From a virus, in IMG/VR virus record IMGVR_UViG_3300025070_000019, positions 32,642 to 96,641 of that record: a DNA stretch of 64,000 nt. One strand, given 5' to 3'. Shown piece after piece: positions 49,454 to 60,700 of this stretch. The notes below the pieces were generated by a model. That model was not told where the DNA came from. It saw only the letters and a list, made by a program, of their open reading frames with translations, and made no database searches. The first letter of the stretch is position 1. Each line of letters opens with the position of its first letter. The translations under genes were made by a program, and so were the position numbers.

Positions 49454-51952
49454 TTAATTCTCTACCATAAAGTTGATTTGATAAACATTGTTTGGATTAA
49501 TAGTAATAAAGTTTGCACCACCTAAACCAGCAGACTCTTCAGTGACATTATCTTTTATTCTAAATCCATTAGTTGATTTTAAGTATTCAGGAAAATCTAC
49601 TTTTATATTAATGAAATTACTAAAAATAGTTCTACCTGTTGCAGGGTCTGTACAGAATGCCCTTAACTTGATTAGCTTAGGATAAAAAACTTTATACCCA
49701 GCAATTAGATTATTAGAGTCAATTTCAGAACCTTTAGGTAACAGAATATCATCAAAATATATTCTGTTACCGATTATTCTTGAAGGTAATAGTTTTTGGT
49801 ATTCAGGGTTTTCAATAGTGTCATTATATTTATAAATGATTCTTTCTAATGCACCTTGTTCATTATTACGATAATCATTAGGATTCCATTTTATTTCATT
49901 ACGTTTAAATACAGTAATACCACTTACACTTAATGGTAAGCTTCCATTTAAATCTAAAAATGATTTAAGTGCACCAGTTAAAAATAAATACACTTTATTA
50001 TTTACTATTTTATAAATAATAACTTTACCTGAATCATCAAAAGATCTTAAGTTGTTTAAAGTAAATACTGTAGCAAAACCATAATTCCTTATAGTTCTAT
50101 CTTGTCCAGCACAAATGTTTTCTAGTATTTGTGCTGCTGAGCTTTCTTGATTTACATCATAAGCATAATACTCGTAAGGATCTTCAATGTTTTTATCTAC
50201 TGTCAATACGAGAAACTCATTTTCTATTTCTTGACTAGTAACATTTAAAAACAATCCATAACTTCCATAATATGGATCTGTTTTTAAAACTTGAAAAACA
50301 CTTATATCATTTACTGTTAATCCAACTGGAATATCTTGTAAATCAAAGTAAGAGTTATTACGAATATAATCTACATGTGTAAATTGAGATAAACCATTAT
50401 GTTCGTAAGGGTAACTATAACTTGTTTGAGCGACGCCTTCTAAGTTTGTTATTTTAGTAATTTGTAAAGCTTCACTTTCAAACAAACCTTCTTTAGCTGT
50501 AAAAGTTACTTTTATATCTTCTACTGGTGAATTAATATTGTTTAAAGCTCTAGCAAATAATAGTGCAGCATTACCTTGCATATATAATGGACCATATACA
50601 TTACCAGCTATTTGACTTAGGTCTGTTGATAATTGCAATTTGCTTACATGTTTTTCTATAGGAGATATTTGAAGTACGCCATTACTTTCTTCTTTAGTAT
50701 ATGGTTTTAAATTTATATTATAATAAGTTAAATCTTTTTCGTATACTTCATAATCTATTCTAGGTGTAACTGTGTAATTCACATAAATCTGTTCGCCTTC
50801 TTTTAAGTTTCTAGGACGAGAAATCAAAGCTATTTTAGATTTATGATTAATTGCAGCTGATATGTTTTCTTTTAAATAGAAAACATATTTACCTTTACTA
50901 TAATATTCAACTTCAACAGTACCGCCAATTAGTAAAACACCTTGTTCTGGATAATTATCTATTTTATTTAGAGTAAATAATTTCCTATTATCTACTCTAT
51001 CTACATAACATACATTACTTTCTTCTTCGTAATTGTTAAAGATAATCTTACCAGTATGACTTTCTAGAATATAATGAGTATCACCATCTCTACTGTTATA
51101 AAAGTTATCTACTTCAGTCCATTCAATCAAGCTACCATCAGGGTAGATAGTTTGTAATTTTAAATTTTTACATGGAAAATACTCTAGATAAGCAATTGAT
51201 CTTGAATATTTACCTATACCCAAATATTCATTAAAACATTCAATTGATTCTAAATCTGTTGATTCAACACCAACTTTAAAACTAAAGTCATTGCTACTAT
51301 ATATAAATAATTCATCATCTGTTTCACGAGATATAAAATATTCATAATCATCAAAATTACCTTTTTCGTTAACCTGTATAAAAGTACGAAAGGGTATGTT
51401 TATAAAGTTTCTATCTCTCTTAAAGATAGTCATAGTTAAAGAGGGTTCTAAGCAATCTTCTTTAACTTGTTGTACGTATAATCCATCTTCATTTAAAGAT
51501 GGATTATACAGCTCACTAGATGAGTAATTTGAGTAAAGTTTTTTAACATAATTATAAATACTGTAATTACCTGTTTTTATAACAGGTAACCATTTTTTTA
51601 CTTTTGTTTTGTATTGTATTTCGATGATACTATTTAGTTTTATACCATCTACAATAGAACCTTTCCAATCACTTTTTATTGTACCTTCCTGCAAATTGTA
51701 AGAGTATCCACCTAATGTATTTTCAATTCTATTTCTAATAGAATTTAAGTCTTGTGGAAAGCTTACATTCCAACGCCAAGATCCAGCTTCTGCAAATGTA
51801 CCAGTTAAAGGATAGTATTCTTTTTCTTCGTAAATATGATTTTGTATATCTATTTTTTGAGTAACGCAAAACTTATCAATAGATTCAGTATCAGTACCAC
51901 CTAAACCTCTTGTAACAATTTTGCTACCAAGATTTCTTAATATAATAGACAT
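49454..51952 (-). CDS. Structural protein with Ig-like (Big_1-type) domain
   Basis: 832 residues. Residues about 490-570 (GNAALLFARALNNINSPVED followed by IKVTFTAKEGLFESEALQI and TNLEGVAQTSYSYP) match the invasin/Big_1 pattern. The N-terminal two thirds are not recognised. The gene sits 1 nt before the 1,412-residue protein's start. It carries 13-bp, 11-bp, 10-bp and 14-bp hairpins, the densest group seen in one gene. Confidence 0.72.
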   Translation of the reverse strand: MSIILRNLGSKIVTRGLGGTDTESIDKFCVTQKIDIQNHIYEEKEYYPLTGTFAEAGSWRWNVSFPQDLNSIRNRIENTLGGYSYNLQEGTIKSDWKGSIVDGIKLNSIIEIQYKTKVKKWLPVIKTGNYSIYNYVKKLYSNYSSSELYNPSLNEDGLYVQQVKEDCLEPSLTMTIFKRDRNFINIPFRTFIQVNEKGNFDDYEYFISRETDDELFIYSSNDFSFKVGVESTDLESIECFNEYLGIGKYSRSIAYLEYFPCKNLKLQTIYPDGSLIEWTEVDNFYNSRDGDTHYILESHTGKIIFNNYEEESNVCYVDRVDNRKLFTLNKIDNYPEQGVLLIGGTVEVEYYSKGKYVFYLKENISAAINHKSKIALISRPRNLKEGEQIYVNYTVTPRIDYEVYEKDLTYYNINLKPYTKEESNGVLQISPIEKHVSKLQLSTDLSQIAGNVYGPLYMQGNAALLFARALNNINSPVEDIKVTFTAKEGLFESEALQITKITNLEGVAQTSYSYPYEHNGLSQFTHVDYIRNNSYFDLQDIPVGLTVNDISVFQVLKTDPYYGSYGLFLNVTSQEIENEFLVLTVDKNIEDPYEYYAYDVNQESSAAQILENICAGQDRTIRNYGFATVFTLNNLRSFDDSGKVIIYKIVNNKVYLFLTGALKSFLDLNGSLPLSVSGITVFKRNEIKWNPNDYRNNEQGALERIIYKYNDTIENPEYQKLLPSRIIGNRIYFDDILLPKGSEIDSNNLIAGYKVFYPKLIKLRAFCTDPATGRTIFSNFINIKVDFPEYLKSTNGFRIKDNVTEESAGLGGANFITINPNNVYQINFMVEN
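49737..49771. repeat. 13-bp perfect hairpin
   Basis: GGTAACAGAATAT / ATATTCTGTTACC with a 9-nt loop, in the 832-residue gene. Confidence 0.88.
50860..50888. repeat. 11-bp perfect hairpin
   Basis: ATATGTTTTCT / AGAAAACATAT with a 7-nt loop, in the 832-residue gene. Confidence 0.85.
51476..51509. repeat. 14-bp perfect hairpin
   Basis: GTATAATCCATCTT / AAGATGGATTATAC with a 6-nt loop, in the 832-residue gene. Confidence 0.9.
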
Positions 51953-51961
51953 ACATTATCC

Positions 51962-52498
51962 TTATATGGTTTTTAATGAAACAACGCTTCTTTTAAAAGG
52001 ATTGTTAGAAGTTGGTTGTCCATTATTATCATATAAGTTAAAAGTAGCCAATATATCATTTGGATCATTAGGGTGACTAAACAATAATTGATTGTTTTCT
52101 ATTCGCCATTCACCTTGTTCTATGTCAATTAATCTTTGAACATGACCATCTAATCTATCTGCAATTATTTTTAATTGATCTGCTACACTTTTAATTTCTT
52201 TAGTTTTAACATCTAAAACGTCAACGCCTTCCATACGTAAGGTGATATGTGAACTACTAACATTACCAGTCCTTATCTTTATAAGATAAACTTGATGAGT
52301 GTAAGCTTCTATATCAAAAGAAAATGAATAAAAGCCTTCTCCTAAATTGTTTATTACTGGTGTTGTAAAACCAACACTACCTATCAATTCTTCTGATAAA
52401 CCAGTAGCTAAAACATGTTGAATAGATACAAATTCAGGAGTTAAGTTATTTAATGATTGATTAGCTTCCTCAACATAAAAAGTATATACATCACTCAT
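51962..52498 (-). CDS. Small structural protein
   Basis: 178 residues. The N-terminal two thirds are beta-rich (VYTFYVEEANQSLNNLTPEF, GFYSFSFDIEAYTHQVYLIK), followed by a helix (VADQLKIIADRLDGHVQRLI) and a short strand tail. Could be a trimeric adaptor. No family named. Confidence 0.62.
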   Translation of the reverse strand: MSDVYTFYVEEANQSLNNLTPEFVSIQHVLATGLSEELIGSVGFTTPVINNLGEGFYSFSFDIEAYTHQVYLIKIRTGNVSSSHITLRMEGVDVLDVKTKEIKSVADQLKIIADRLDGHVQRLIDIEQGEWRIENNQLLFSHPNDPNDILATFNLYDNNGQPTSNNPFKRSVVSLKTI

Positions 52499-52501
52499 TT
52501 C

Positions 52502-53368
52502 TTATTCTCCCCAATAGGTATTTTGTTTTTGTAATAAAGAATTTATTATCTTTGCGCCTTTTTGAGATAATACTTTATTCTTTTCAGAACTTTCAACTAC
52601 GTTACCATTAGTAATTGCACCATAGTTTTCATTATCTTTTTTTACATCGTATAAATAATCTTCCATGTTGTCACTATTAAATGCAGTAGCTTTTATTGGT
52701 AGCCATTTAACAGTAAACGGAAAGTCTTTGTAATCAAAGGTAACTGACTCAAGTTCGTCTGAATATTTGCGTAATACATTTTCTACTAAAGAAAATGTAA
52801 ATGGTGTATTTACGTTTTCACCAACGCCCATGTTAGTCAAAAAAAGACCATTGTAGTCTTGTAAATTTTCGATGTTACTTTTAGGTAAAAGATTTACAAA
52901 ATTATTTACATCAAAACTTTGATAGTTTCTTTTAGTAGTTTTTGGCATTAAATTTTTAGCATCAAAAAAACGGTAGTCAATATCAGTTAAATCTTTAATT
53001 GTAAAATACGTTGGATACAATTCAAAAACATCTCTAACTTTAAAAATAAATTTTAAATCACTTAGTTTTTCGTTATGAAAAACTTCATCGTTTAAATAAA
53101 AAATTAAACGGTTTTCTTTTATCTCTATATTTAAATCTAAGGTTTCATCTACTAAATCTATTTCAAATAAATCATAATCTGTTAATGAAGTAGAGCAACC
53201 AAAACTTTTTTCAAAAGCATACTTTTCAGTATCAGCAGTATTCTTTAAAAGCTTATAAATTCTTTCTCTAAAAGAATTTAATCTTTCGTCTTTTTGTCTA
53301 GCAATTCCGTATTTGAAACTTAGCTCATCTAAAGTAGTACTATTTCTTATTTTATTTGCTTTAATCAT
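52502..53368 (-). CDS. Structural protein, baseplate-associated by position
   Basis: 288 residues from the ATG at 53368, chosen because AGAGGAAAT precedes it; the upstream in-frame ATG at 53392 lies on that site. It overlaps the upstream stop (ATGATTAA). Begins MIKANKIRNSTTLDELSFKYG. Not recognised; placed between J-like baseplate genes and fibres. Confidence 0.62.
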   Translation of the reverse strand: MIKANKIRNSTTLDELSFKYGIARQKDERLNSFRERIYKLLKNTADTEKYAFEKSFGCSTSLTDYDLFEIDLVDETLDLNIEIKENRLIFYLNDEVFHNEKLSDLKFIFKVRDVFELYPTYFTIKDLTDIDYRFFDAKNLMPKTTKRNYQSFDVNNFVNLLPKSNIENLQDYNGLFLTNMGVGENVNTPFTFSLVENVLRKYSDELESVTFDYKDFPFTVKWLPIKATAFNSDNMEDYLYDVKKDNENYGAITNGNVVESSEKNKVLSQKGAKIINSLLQKQNTYWGE

Positions 53369-55214
53369 AACTAATTTCCTCTTCCTCACCATTCTCTAAT
53401 GATAATGTTAAGCTATCATACTCTTCTAATAAAGCAGCTATGTTATTTTCGTAATCATATATAAAATAATCTTTATGCTCTTTCATTTCACTAACTTGAC
53501 AAGTATTACTATACTCTCTTGTTATGTATAATGTATTTTCTACATTTTGATAAAATATACCAACTTCATAATTTTCTTCATCACTTAAATCAAGTGGTGA
53601 ATCTAATTCTAATATCGGTGTAACATATTCACACATAATTGAATAAGAATTTATAAATAACTCTCTTTGTAAATTGTCTTCTAAAAGGCTTTCTACTTTT
53701 TTCTTAAATTCTATTTCATTAATAATTCCATTTTGTAATTTAGTAATTAATGAAACATCTCTGTTGTTAGCAAAAGAAAATATATAAAAATCATATTGAC
53801 CGAATTCATTAAAGGTTACATCAAAAGCTATTGAAGAAAATAATTTAACATCACCATTTAATATATTATTTTCGAAAACATATAATTGATCGCTCCAAGT
53901 ACTTTTATCTTCTTGTAAGTACTCAAAATTAAATTCTTCATTACCATCTACAGATATTGGAGTTCTTCTAGCAATAAAAACTTTAGGTATTGTACCTTTA
54001 TTTCTTTCAATTTGGGCATGCATCTTAAGAGTTTCACCTAATGAAACTCTTTGTTTTTCTGATTCGATTACATAAGTAACTCTTTTAGTTCTTTCAAACT
54101 CTTTAGTTTGAAATGATATAGGTTCTAAATTATACCAACGTATTATATTATCTCTTGATGCAGTTACTATTAAATTTCGTTGATAATCGTAACAGTAGTC
54201 TTCTATTTTTACATGATTGTCAGCACTATCTAATAAACATTGCGAATACTTGACATAATCAAATTCATTACTATCTATTGTACTATATTCATTTTGATAA
54301 TCTGTTCTGTTTCTATAGAATCTATGTATATTATCTATAGATGAATAAGTACTGTTTTCACTATCTGTATTTTGTTTTAATTGTGTTACTAAAAAAGTTT
54401 CTCTTAATGAATTTCCAAATGAAATTGGGTCACTTTTCAATATACTAAAAAGATTTTTGTGTTCTTTACTACCTAGTTTAACTGGTAACTGCAGAACTTC
54501 TATTTTTGCATTAATTCCTGAAACTTCAATAGTTTCAGCTTTAACTACATTATACTTATCTTCTTTTTGTAATGGAGTTAATTTTCTATAAAAGTTTTTT
54601 GATTCGTAATAACCCTCATTATATACATTTATATATTCTTGTGAGGGTTCTCCATATATATCAATACCACTAATTAATATGCGGTTTTGTTGAGATTTAT
54701 TATCTTTTAATAAATCAAACTCAATGCTATCGTAAACATTGAAACATATCTTTTTAGGTATTTTAAAATCATAAACTTCTGAATGTTTATGATTTAAGTT
54801 ATTGTTATTAAATAAATGCAACAATCTACCAGATACATTTTCTGATGAATGTACTGATAATTCAGTAGGTAGTAGATTTGAAAGATCTGTATAGTTGTAT
54901 ACTTCTGTTAAAGGAATCTCTTCATCGTTCCTAGTTCCTGTAAATAGGATTGTATTTAGTTTTCTAACTTCATCTAAAAGCGTTGTAACTTTTTCACTTT
55001 CAAAAGCATTTATAATATATAGATTTGCTGGTTCACATACAGGTAAACCATGCAAAACTTCTTGTTGCATTTCCATCTTATAGTTAGAAATGCGAGCATC
55101 TTCTATATACTTGCCAATACTATCTAATAATATTGCAGAGTCAGAAGAAGAATCTTTTCTAACTTTAGACCAGTAAGGAAATCTATTTCTTATTGATTGG
55201 CCTACATTACTCAT
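53361..55214 (-). CDS. Baseplate or tail structural protein
   Basis: 617 residues, overlapping the J-like gene by one base. The N-terminus (MSNVGQSIRNRFPYWSKVRK) is reminiscent of baseplate wedge partners that follow the J protein; this is positional inference. It ends in an acidic tail (LENGEEEEISYD). No catalytic motif seen. Confidence 0.66.
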   Translation of the reverse strand: MSNVGQSIRNRFPYWSKVRKDSSSDSAILLDSIGKYIEDARISNYKMEMQQEVLHGLPVCEPANLYIINAFESEKVTTLLDEVRKLNTILFTGTRNDEEIPLTEVYNYTDLSNLLPTELSVHSSENVSGRLLHLFNNNNLNHKHSEVYDFKIPKKICFNVYDSIEFDLLKDNKSQQNRILISGIDIYGEPSQEYINVYNEGYYESKNFYRKLTPLQKEDKYNVVKAETIEVSGINAKIEVLQLPVKLGSKEHKNLFSILKSDPISFGNSLRETFLVTQLKQNTDSENSTYSSIDNIHRFYRNRTDYQNEYSTIDSNEFDYVKYSQCLLDSADNHVKIEDYCYDYQRNLIVTASRDNIIRWYNLEPISFQTKEFERTKRVTYVIESEKQRVSLGETLKMHAQIERNKGTIPKVFIARRTPISVDGNEEFNFEYLQEDKSTWSDQLYVFENNILNGDVKLFSSIAFDVTFNEFGQYDFYIFSFANNRDVSLITKLQNGIINEIEFKKKVESLLEDNLQRELFINSYSIMCEYVTPILELDSPLDLSDEENYEVGIFYQNVENTLYITREYSNTCQVSEMKEHKDYFIYDYENNIAALLEEYDSLTLSLENGEEEEISYD

Positions 55215-56461
55215 TATCTAAGATCCTCTTCTATAATAACATCTATTTTACCAAAGTTAATTCTTTCATCTTCTTTAATAATATAAAAGCTATTCATTAA
55301 TTCTTGTCGCTCTTCAGGATATTCGTTATATCTATCTGTTTTTCGTATATATAGTTTTTCAAATATGTTTCTATTATTAGATTGATTGCCAAATCCAACA
55401 ACATCTCCATTGTTAAAACTGTTTTTAAGGTATGTAGATATGGTTTCAAAATCTATCACTTTGCTGTTTTCTAACTGTTTTATCAAAGAGTATAAATCTT
55501 GTTTTACATTCTTCCTTATACGTTCTTTTACTAACTCACTAACACCTGTTCGGACATATACTCTTAATTGAAACTCAAATATAACTTTTATACCTTGATT
55601 AACAATCAATTTTCTCCCTGGCAATCTTAGTTCATTTATTCTAGATTGAACCATATTATTTATATTTACGTTAGTTTCTTTACCTGTATTAAACAGTATG
55701 ACACCAACAGTACCTATACCATTATAAGAAGGTATAACTCTTATATCTACAACTCCAGGCACTAACAAAGATCTTAATGTAATTGCATCTACATTAAGAT
55801 TAATTTGAGATGTTAAAAAGTTTGTTAATCTAAATTTAAAATCTTCATCCGTTTCTAAATCTCTACCATTTAAGATAGGGTATACATTAGATACATTTAA
55901 TCCGCCAAAGTTTACCATAGAGTAATCTGTAAAATTATGATGTACAAGACTATTAGAATCTACATTGTAGTTAAAACCTGTATTGACAGCTATTGCGGAA
56001 AAAAAAGCTTGTCTTGAATCAGCTTCAAGTATTACATTAGCAACAGTTCTATAAACTATAGGTGAATTATCTATATCACGTTCTGTAGATATTAAGGTTC
56101 CCACTGGTATAACTATGTCGTTATTGCCATTCAAACTTCCAAATGTACCTTCATCAGGATAAAAGTAGAAGTTTCTTTCATTAGCATTAGATTCTGCAAA
56201 TGAATCAGGTATTCTAGTTAAACCGTACATTTCAAAAGCAATTTTATCTAGATTACTTCCTGTAGCATTTGAAGGTTGAGAATTGTTAAAGTAATTCTCA
56301 ACTTGTCTACGTACAAAAATAAGTTCATCTGCAACGCTTTCAGCAAACATATTTACTGTTGAATCAATAGCGTTGTAACTTAAATTTAAGTTATTTGAGA
56401 TCTCATTTTCTATAGATCTTTTAACTTGTGTTTCACTTATATTAGGAATTAATCTAGCCAT
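55214..56461 (-). CDS. Baseplate J-like (gp47/gp6-type) protein
   Basis: 415 residues. Characteristic features are an early helical segment with MFAESVADELIFVRRQVENY, the GSNLDKIAFEMYGLTR turn, VIPVGTLISTE, and the NGRDLETDEDFKFRLTNFLTS element followed by LLVPGVVDIRVIPSYNGIGT and GVILFNTG. These match the Baseplate_J family of contractile-tail phages, where the protein forms the baseplate wedge. It follows the gp25-like gene, the normal order W-J. This supports a contractile tail (myovirus). Confidence 0.85.
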   Translation of the reverse strand: MARLIPNISETQVKRSIENEISNNLNLSYNAIDSTVNMFAESVADELIFVRRQVENYFNNSQPSNATGSNLDKIAFEMYGLTRIPDSFAESNANERNFYFYPDEGTFGSLNGNNDIVIPVGTLISTERDIDNSPIVYRTVANVILEADSRQAFFSAIAVNTGFNYNVDSNSLVHHNFTDYSMVNFGGLNVSNVYPILNGRDLETDEDFKFRLTNFLTSQINLNVDAITLRSLLVPGVVDIRVIPSYNGIGTVGVILFNTGKETNVNINNMVQSRINELRLPGRKLIVNQGIKVIFEFQLRVYVRTGVSELVKERIRKNVKQDLYSLIKQLENSKVIDFETISTYLKNSFNNGDVVGFGNQSNNRNIFEKLYIRKTDRYNEYPEERQELMNSFYIIKEDERINFGKIDVIIEEDLR

Positions 56462-56470
56462 TGTATTACC

Positions 56471-56905
56471 TTAAAAATTTTGTACTGTTAAATTGTTATC
56501 TAGATTATATGAAAAACCATATGCGAAAATCTCGTCTCTATTAATTCTATTGTTATATACATTTATTGTAACTATAGCATTTACATTGTTTTGCATAACT
56601 ACAGAAATAGAAAGATTTTCACTTTCTAAAAAACCATCTATAGTTAATGTCTCTATAATTCTAGACTGGATTCTATTAACAAGACTGTTATCTATTTTAC
56701 TACCTAATTCATCGTTTAGATTAGCACAAAGAATTTTTTCTATTTCAAAGTCATTTGCATTTGTTTGAATTCTTCTAGTAATAGTTTGCTCTAACAATTC
56801 GTTATCTTCATAAGTTGCATTTCTAACTTTATCTGTTTTTTTAGAAACAATAATATCAAAATCTTCTGTCAAGAAGATATCTTTGCTATCATAATTAATA
56901 ATCAT
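56471..56905 (-). CDS. gp25/W-like baseplate wedge protein
   Basis: 144 residues. Size, position directly before the J-like gene and the outline (MIINYDSKDIFLTEDFDIIV, LLEQTITRRIQTNANDFEI, then NRIQSRIIETLTIDGFL) fit the gp25/lysozyme-like wedge family that initiates sheath assembly. The match is by context and layout more than by motif. It overlaps the upstream gene (ATGA). Confidence 0.65.
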   Translation of the reverse strand: MIINYDSKDIFLTEDFDIIVSKKTDKVRNATYEDNELLEQTITRRIQTNANDFEIEKILCANLNDELGSKIDNSLVNRIQSRIIETLTIDGFLESENLSISVVMQNNVNAIVTINVYNNRINRDEIFAYGFSYNLDNNLTVQNF

Positions 56906-57243
56906 GCCATCCCCTGTAAAATAGCAATAGCTCCAGAAGCTATTGCTATTTGAGTCATTGATCCAAGTATAGGTAAATCAAAATACTTTCTTGGAGTTGG
57001 ATTAAGCAAACCTGGTAAATAATCAAACGGTATATTACTATTACTATGCATCGGTCCTTTAATATTATTAGTGTTAATATATAAAGGATTTCCAGGACCA
57101 GGCTGTATATTTATACCTGATGGTAGAATTTCTATAGCTGATAAGCCATTATATCCACCATATAAAGCAGTAAAGTTCATATCTAACTTTAAACCTGCAA
57201 CACACTTTTTGTTAAATTGAGCTTTTAATACTTTACTTGACAT
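56902..57243 (-). CDS. Small structural protein
   Basis: 113 residues from ATG 57243, which follows GGAGGAATCC; a longer frame from 57297 lies inside the upstream gene. The C-terminus is hydrophobic (GSMTQIAIASGAIAILQGMA) and is encoded by a perfect 14-bp hairpin (56919-56951). The middle is Gly/Pro-rich (SGINIQPGPGNPLYIN). Perhaps a baseplate hub or spike component. Confidence 0.62.
   Translation of the reverse strand: MSSKVLKAQFNKKCVAGLKLDMNFTALYGGYNGLSAIEILPSGINIQPGPGNPLYINTNNIKGPMHSNSNIPFDYLPGLLNPTPRKYFDLPILGSMTQIAIASGAIAILQGMA
56919..56951. repeat. 14-bp perfect hairpin at a gene end
   Basis: AAATAGCAATAGCT / AGCTATTGCTATTT with a 5-nt loop, in the last 18 codons of the 113-residue gene. 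Confidence 0.9.
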
Positions 57244-57742
57244 GTGGATTCCTCCAACTTTCTCCAGTGCCTTCTTGTTCGTTATATAAATATGCATTAT
57301 CTTGAGAGGTTTGATCTATATTCAAACCTCCTAGAGACGCACCGCTAATATAAGTATCAGTTTTTTCATCTTGATAAAATGATTCATCTACTTTTTTAAA
57401 AGTAAATTTAGCATATTGAATTTCATCTTGTGAAAAAGATTTTGAAAATACTAATAATTCTCTACCTATTATATTTTCATCTAAACCATAAATCATTCTT
57501 AATTCATCATAACTATTAGGCCACATAACATGGTAGAATTCATAATCTTGTTTACAGAAAATAATAAAATGAATTCCTGACTCAAATGTTTTATCTATAA
57601 ACTTAGTAGTAGGTTTATAATTTGCACATATATCTACAATGTAACAATCTAAACTTAAGTATCTTGTTTCATTTAAATTAAACTGAAAGCTATTTAAACT
57701 GTTGTTATATGAAAATAAACTTCTTCTACCTGATGTTTCCAT
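57233..57742 (-). CDS. Hypothetical baseplate-region protein
   Basis: 169 residues, overlapping the next gene by 11 nt. Contains DNIIGRELLVFSKSFSQDEI-like and YHVMWPNSYDELRMIYGLDE segments; small mixed fold. Not recognised. The gene lies between the giant structural protein and the gp25-like gene, so a hub or tail-completion role is likely. Confidence 0.62.
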   Translation of the reverse strand: METSGRRSLFSYNNSLNSFQFNLNETRYLSLDCYIVDICANYKPTTKFIDKTFESGIHFIIFCKQDYEFYHVMWPNSYDELRMIYGLDENIIGRELLVFSKSFSQDEIQYAKFTFKKVDESFYQDEKTDTYISGASLGGLNIDQTSQDNAYLYNEQEGTGESWRNPHVK

Positions 57743-57753
57743 AATTGTTTCCT

Positions 57754-60700
57754 TTACTTGTCACTTAAATACCAACCAGTTATTCTTCTTCTAGTTTCAT
57801 CTCCAAAAATAGCAGCAGTTAAATCACTACTTAATATCTCTGTTGCGAAACTCCAATCATCATCTGTTTCTGATATTTCTAAAACTCTTCTACCTATTTC
57901 ATCATATTCTTTTTCACGACTAACTCGTGCACTTACAGCATTAGACATACTGTTATAAATGTTTCCATAAACATTTTCCCATATATCTTTATCTGATATC
58001 TCTTCAAAACCACCTGCTAGTAAAGGCATACCATCTCTAACTAAAGGGTATAGTTGTACGTTGTTACCACCCTTCATAGAAGAAAATATTGCTTTCTTAA
58101 AGTAGTTTTTACCTAGATTGCCACTTTTGTAAGAATCATCAAGTTTATCAAGACCAAAATCTGTTAACATTCCTACAGTAAATGAACCCAATGCAAATAA
58201 GAATGCGCCCTTTCCTTTACCTAAACTAGATACCATTCCTTTGCTTAAGAATTTATTATAACGTGCTTCAGTAAACATACTACTTCCCATAGCACCAGCT
58301 CCTATTATAAATGAACTAGTTTTAATTAGTTGAGATGCGGTATCTCTAGAGATACCTCCGCTAGTTAATGCTGCAATTGCATCTGCATTTTCAGGAGTTA
58401 CATCAGTAACAAAATTAGGTAGATTGTTTTGTTTTCTATAATTTATTTCATCAAAAACACTATTCGTAATAATGTCTGTCAAATTATCTTCAACATCTAG
58501 TTTAATCGCAGAGTCTCTATTTGTTTTTTCAATTGTATCTTCTACAACAGATCTAATTGTATCTTTTATATCACTATCTGAATCTTGAAAGCTTCGATAA
58601 GAAGAGAACTTTTCAAAGAGTTCTCTTCTAGCTTCATATTCAATCATTGCATTATAAGTTGGATAAGTTAGTGATTCGTTTCCTGTAACTAATGCACTTA
58701 TTCCTATTTCACTTATAAAGCCTGTTTGGAAGTCAAAAGAATGTATCGTATAATCTACTTCTAATGGTCCATGCATGTTAGTAATATTATCTTTAAGAAT
58801 AATAACATCATTAGTGTTTATTTTAGTATTACCTAATATTAATAAAGACCCTTGATAAAGTTTCTTACTTCTTTCTAATAAAGCACCCATGCCCCATCTA
58901 AAAGCATTTGCAATACCTTTAATGTTGCCATTTGGATCATTTAAAACAACTTCTTTTCTATTATGTTCGCTTACCTTATATAAAGAAGAAACTTCAATAG
59001 TATTTAAATCAGAACCTTCTCCATCTCTTGAAGTATACATTTGATAATGCACTTTAATACTGTTGATCAAATCATGTCCTGATACAACAATATCATTTGA
59101 GATGATATTGTTTTCTGCAGTTATATAATGATATTGACGATACGGAGTAAACCTATCTTTTGTTTTACGAAGATATTCGTCAATTGCTAATGTACTAAAC
59201 AAATATCGTTTATTTTCAGTTTGGTTCTTATTATAAATAGGAAACAAAATATTTAAGGTTGTTTCGTTTATTAAACCTTCAGAACTATTTAATATGCCTT
59301 CTTCTATTTTATTTAGTCTATCAATAACATTATTGGTTACTTGTTTACTAAAATAACGTTGATTAGGTAACCCAAAAAACATTCTGTATTCCATTGAATT
59401 ACCATATGGTCTAATACCAAAGACATATCCAGGATGTCTATAAGACATATCTTTAAATATTTTCCATACAGTTTGACCATTTATTTTATATAAGTTTTCG
59501 TTTTTATTAATGTCTAATCTTTTTTCACTTAAGAAAAAAGAAGACTCATATATTTCTTTTCTAACATCCTCACTACTTATATTAAAATAATTCAAAATAG
59601 TAGCATCGTAAAATTGATATAAAAAGTTTAAAACAGGTGGATAACTACTATCATGCATATATAGCTTAGGGTCAGGTGAAAAAATATTATCATCTTGAGG
59701 TGATAATAACAATTTTTGAGTAAGCTTAAATCTGTCTTTTTGTTGTGTTTCAAATGCATCAAATATAAAGTTTTTAGCTGCTACTAAACTATCTATAAAC
59801 CCTCCATAATAAGCTGCTGCACCAACTAAAGGAATTGCATATGCATACTGACCAATAAATGCTCTCGTTAAACCACCGCCAGTAAAAACATTCCATCCAT
59901 AACCTACTCTAGATAAAATTCCTTGATTAATAAAACCTAATTTTGAAGCATTTTCATAACCTAATTCTCTTACTATTAATTTTTCAGCTTTATTTAAAAA
60001 ACTATTAGTAACTGGAGAACTAGATATGATTCTGTTTCCATAACCATATTTATTTATAATTCGGCCTAAAATACTACTACGTTTTAATTCATTAGCTACA
60101 TTTTGGATTAGAGTTTTATTTTCCAAACCTATATTCATTACATTACTATAAGGACTTATATTTGACATTTGTCTAAATTGAATTAAATTTTTTATTGCAG
60201 TATTAGTAGTTTTACCTCCACTCCAGCCTATCTTATATCCTAATTGCCCTGTCTTCACTCCAACATAACTAATAGCTTTTACAGCTGTATTGTCATAAAC
60301 ACTCTTACCAAATGTTGCAACACTTTGTCCTAATCTAGAAGCAGGACCTTTTAATGCTTGAGGTATATATTTATTAAAAAGCTTTTTACTTACAGCTCCA
60401 CCAAATTTGCCTAAAGGTATTGCACCTAACAAAAAGAATAAATATACACTATTATCTGACAACACATCTGTGAATGTTCTAGTGTATTTTAAATCAAAAT
60501 AACTACTATTGCTGTAATCTTCTAAGTCTAGTGAAGGTTCCATAGCTTCTGATGTTTGAAATTTACGACCAACTTTTCTTCTACCAAAGTGTTTTAGCTC
60601 TGGTGACATTATTGCATGAGAAAGTAAATGATGTGTTGTTAAGAAATGGTTGTTGTTGTCACTAAATGCATTTGCACCTTTTACTTTTGTATCTAATTCT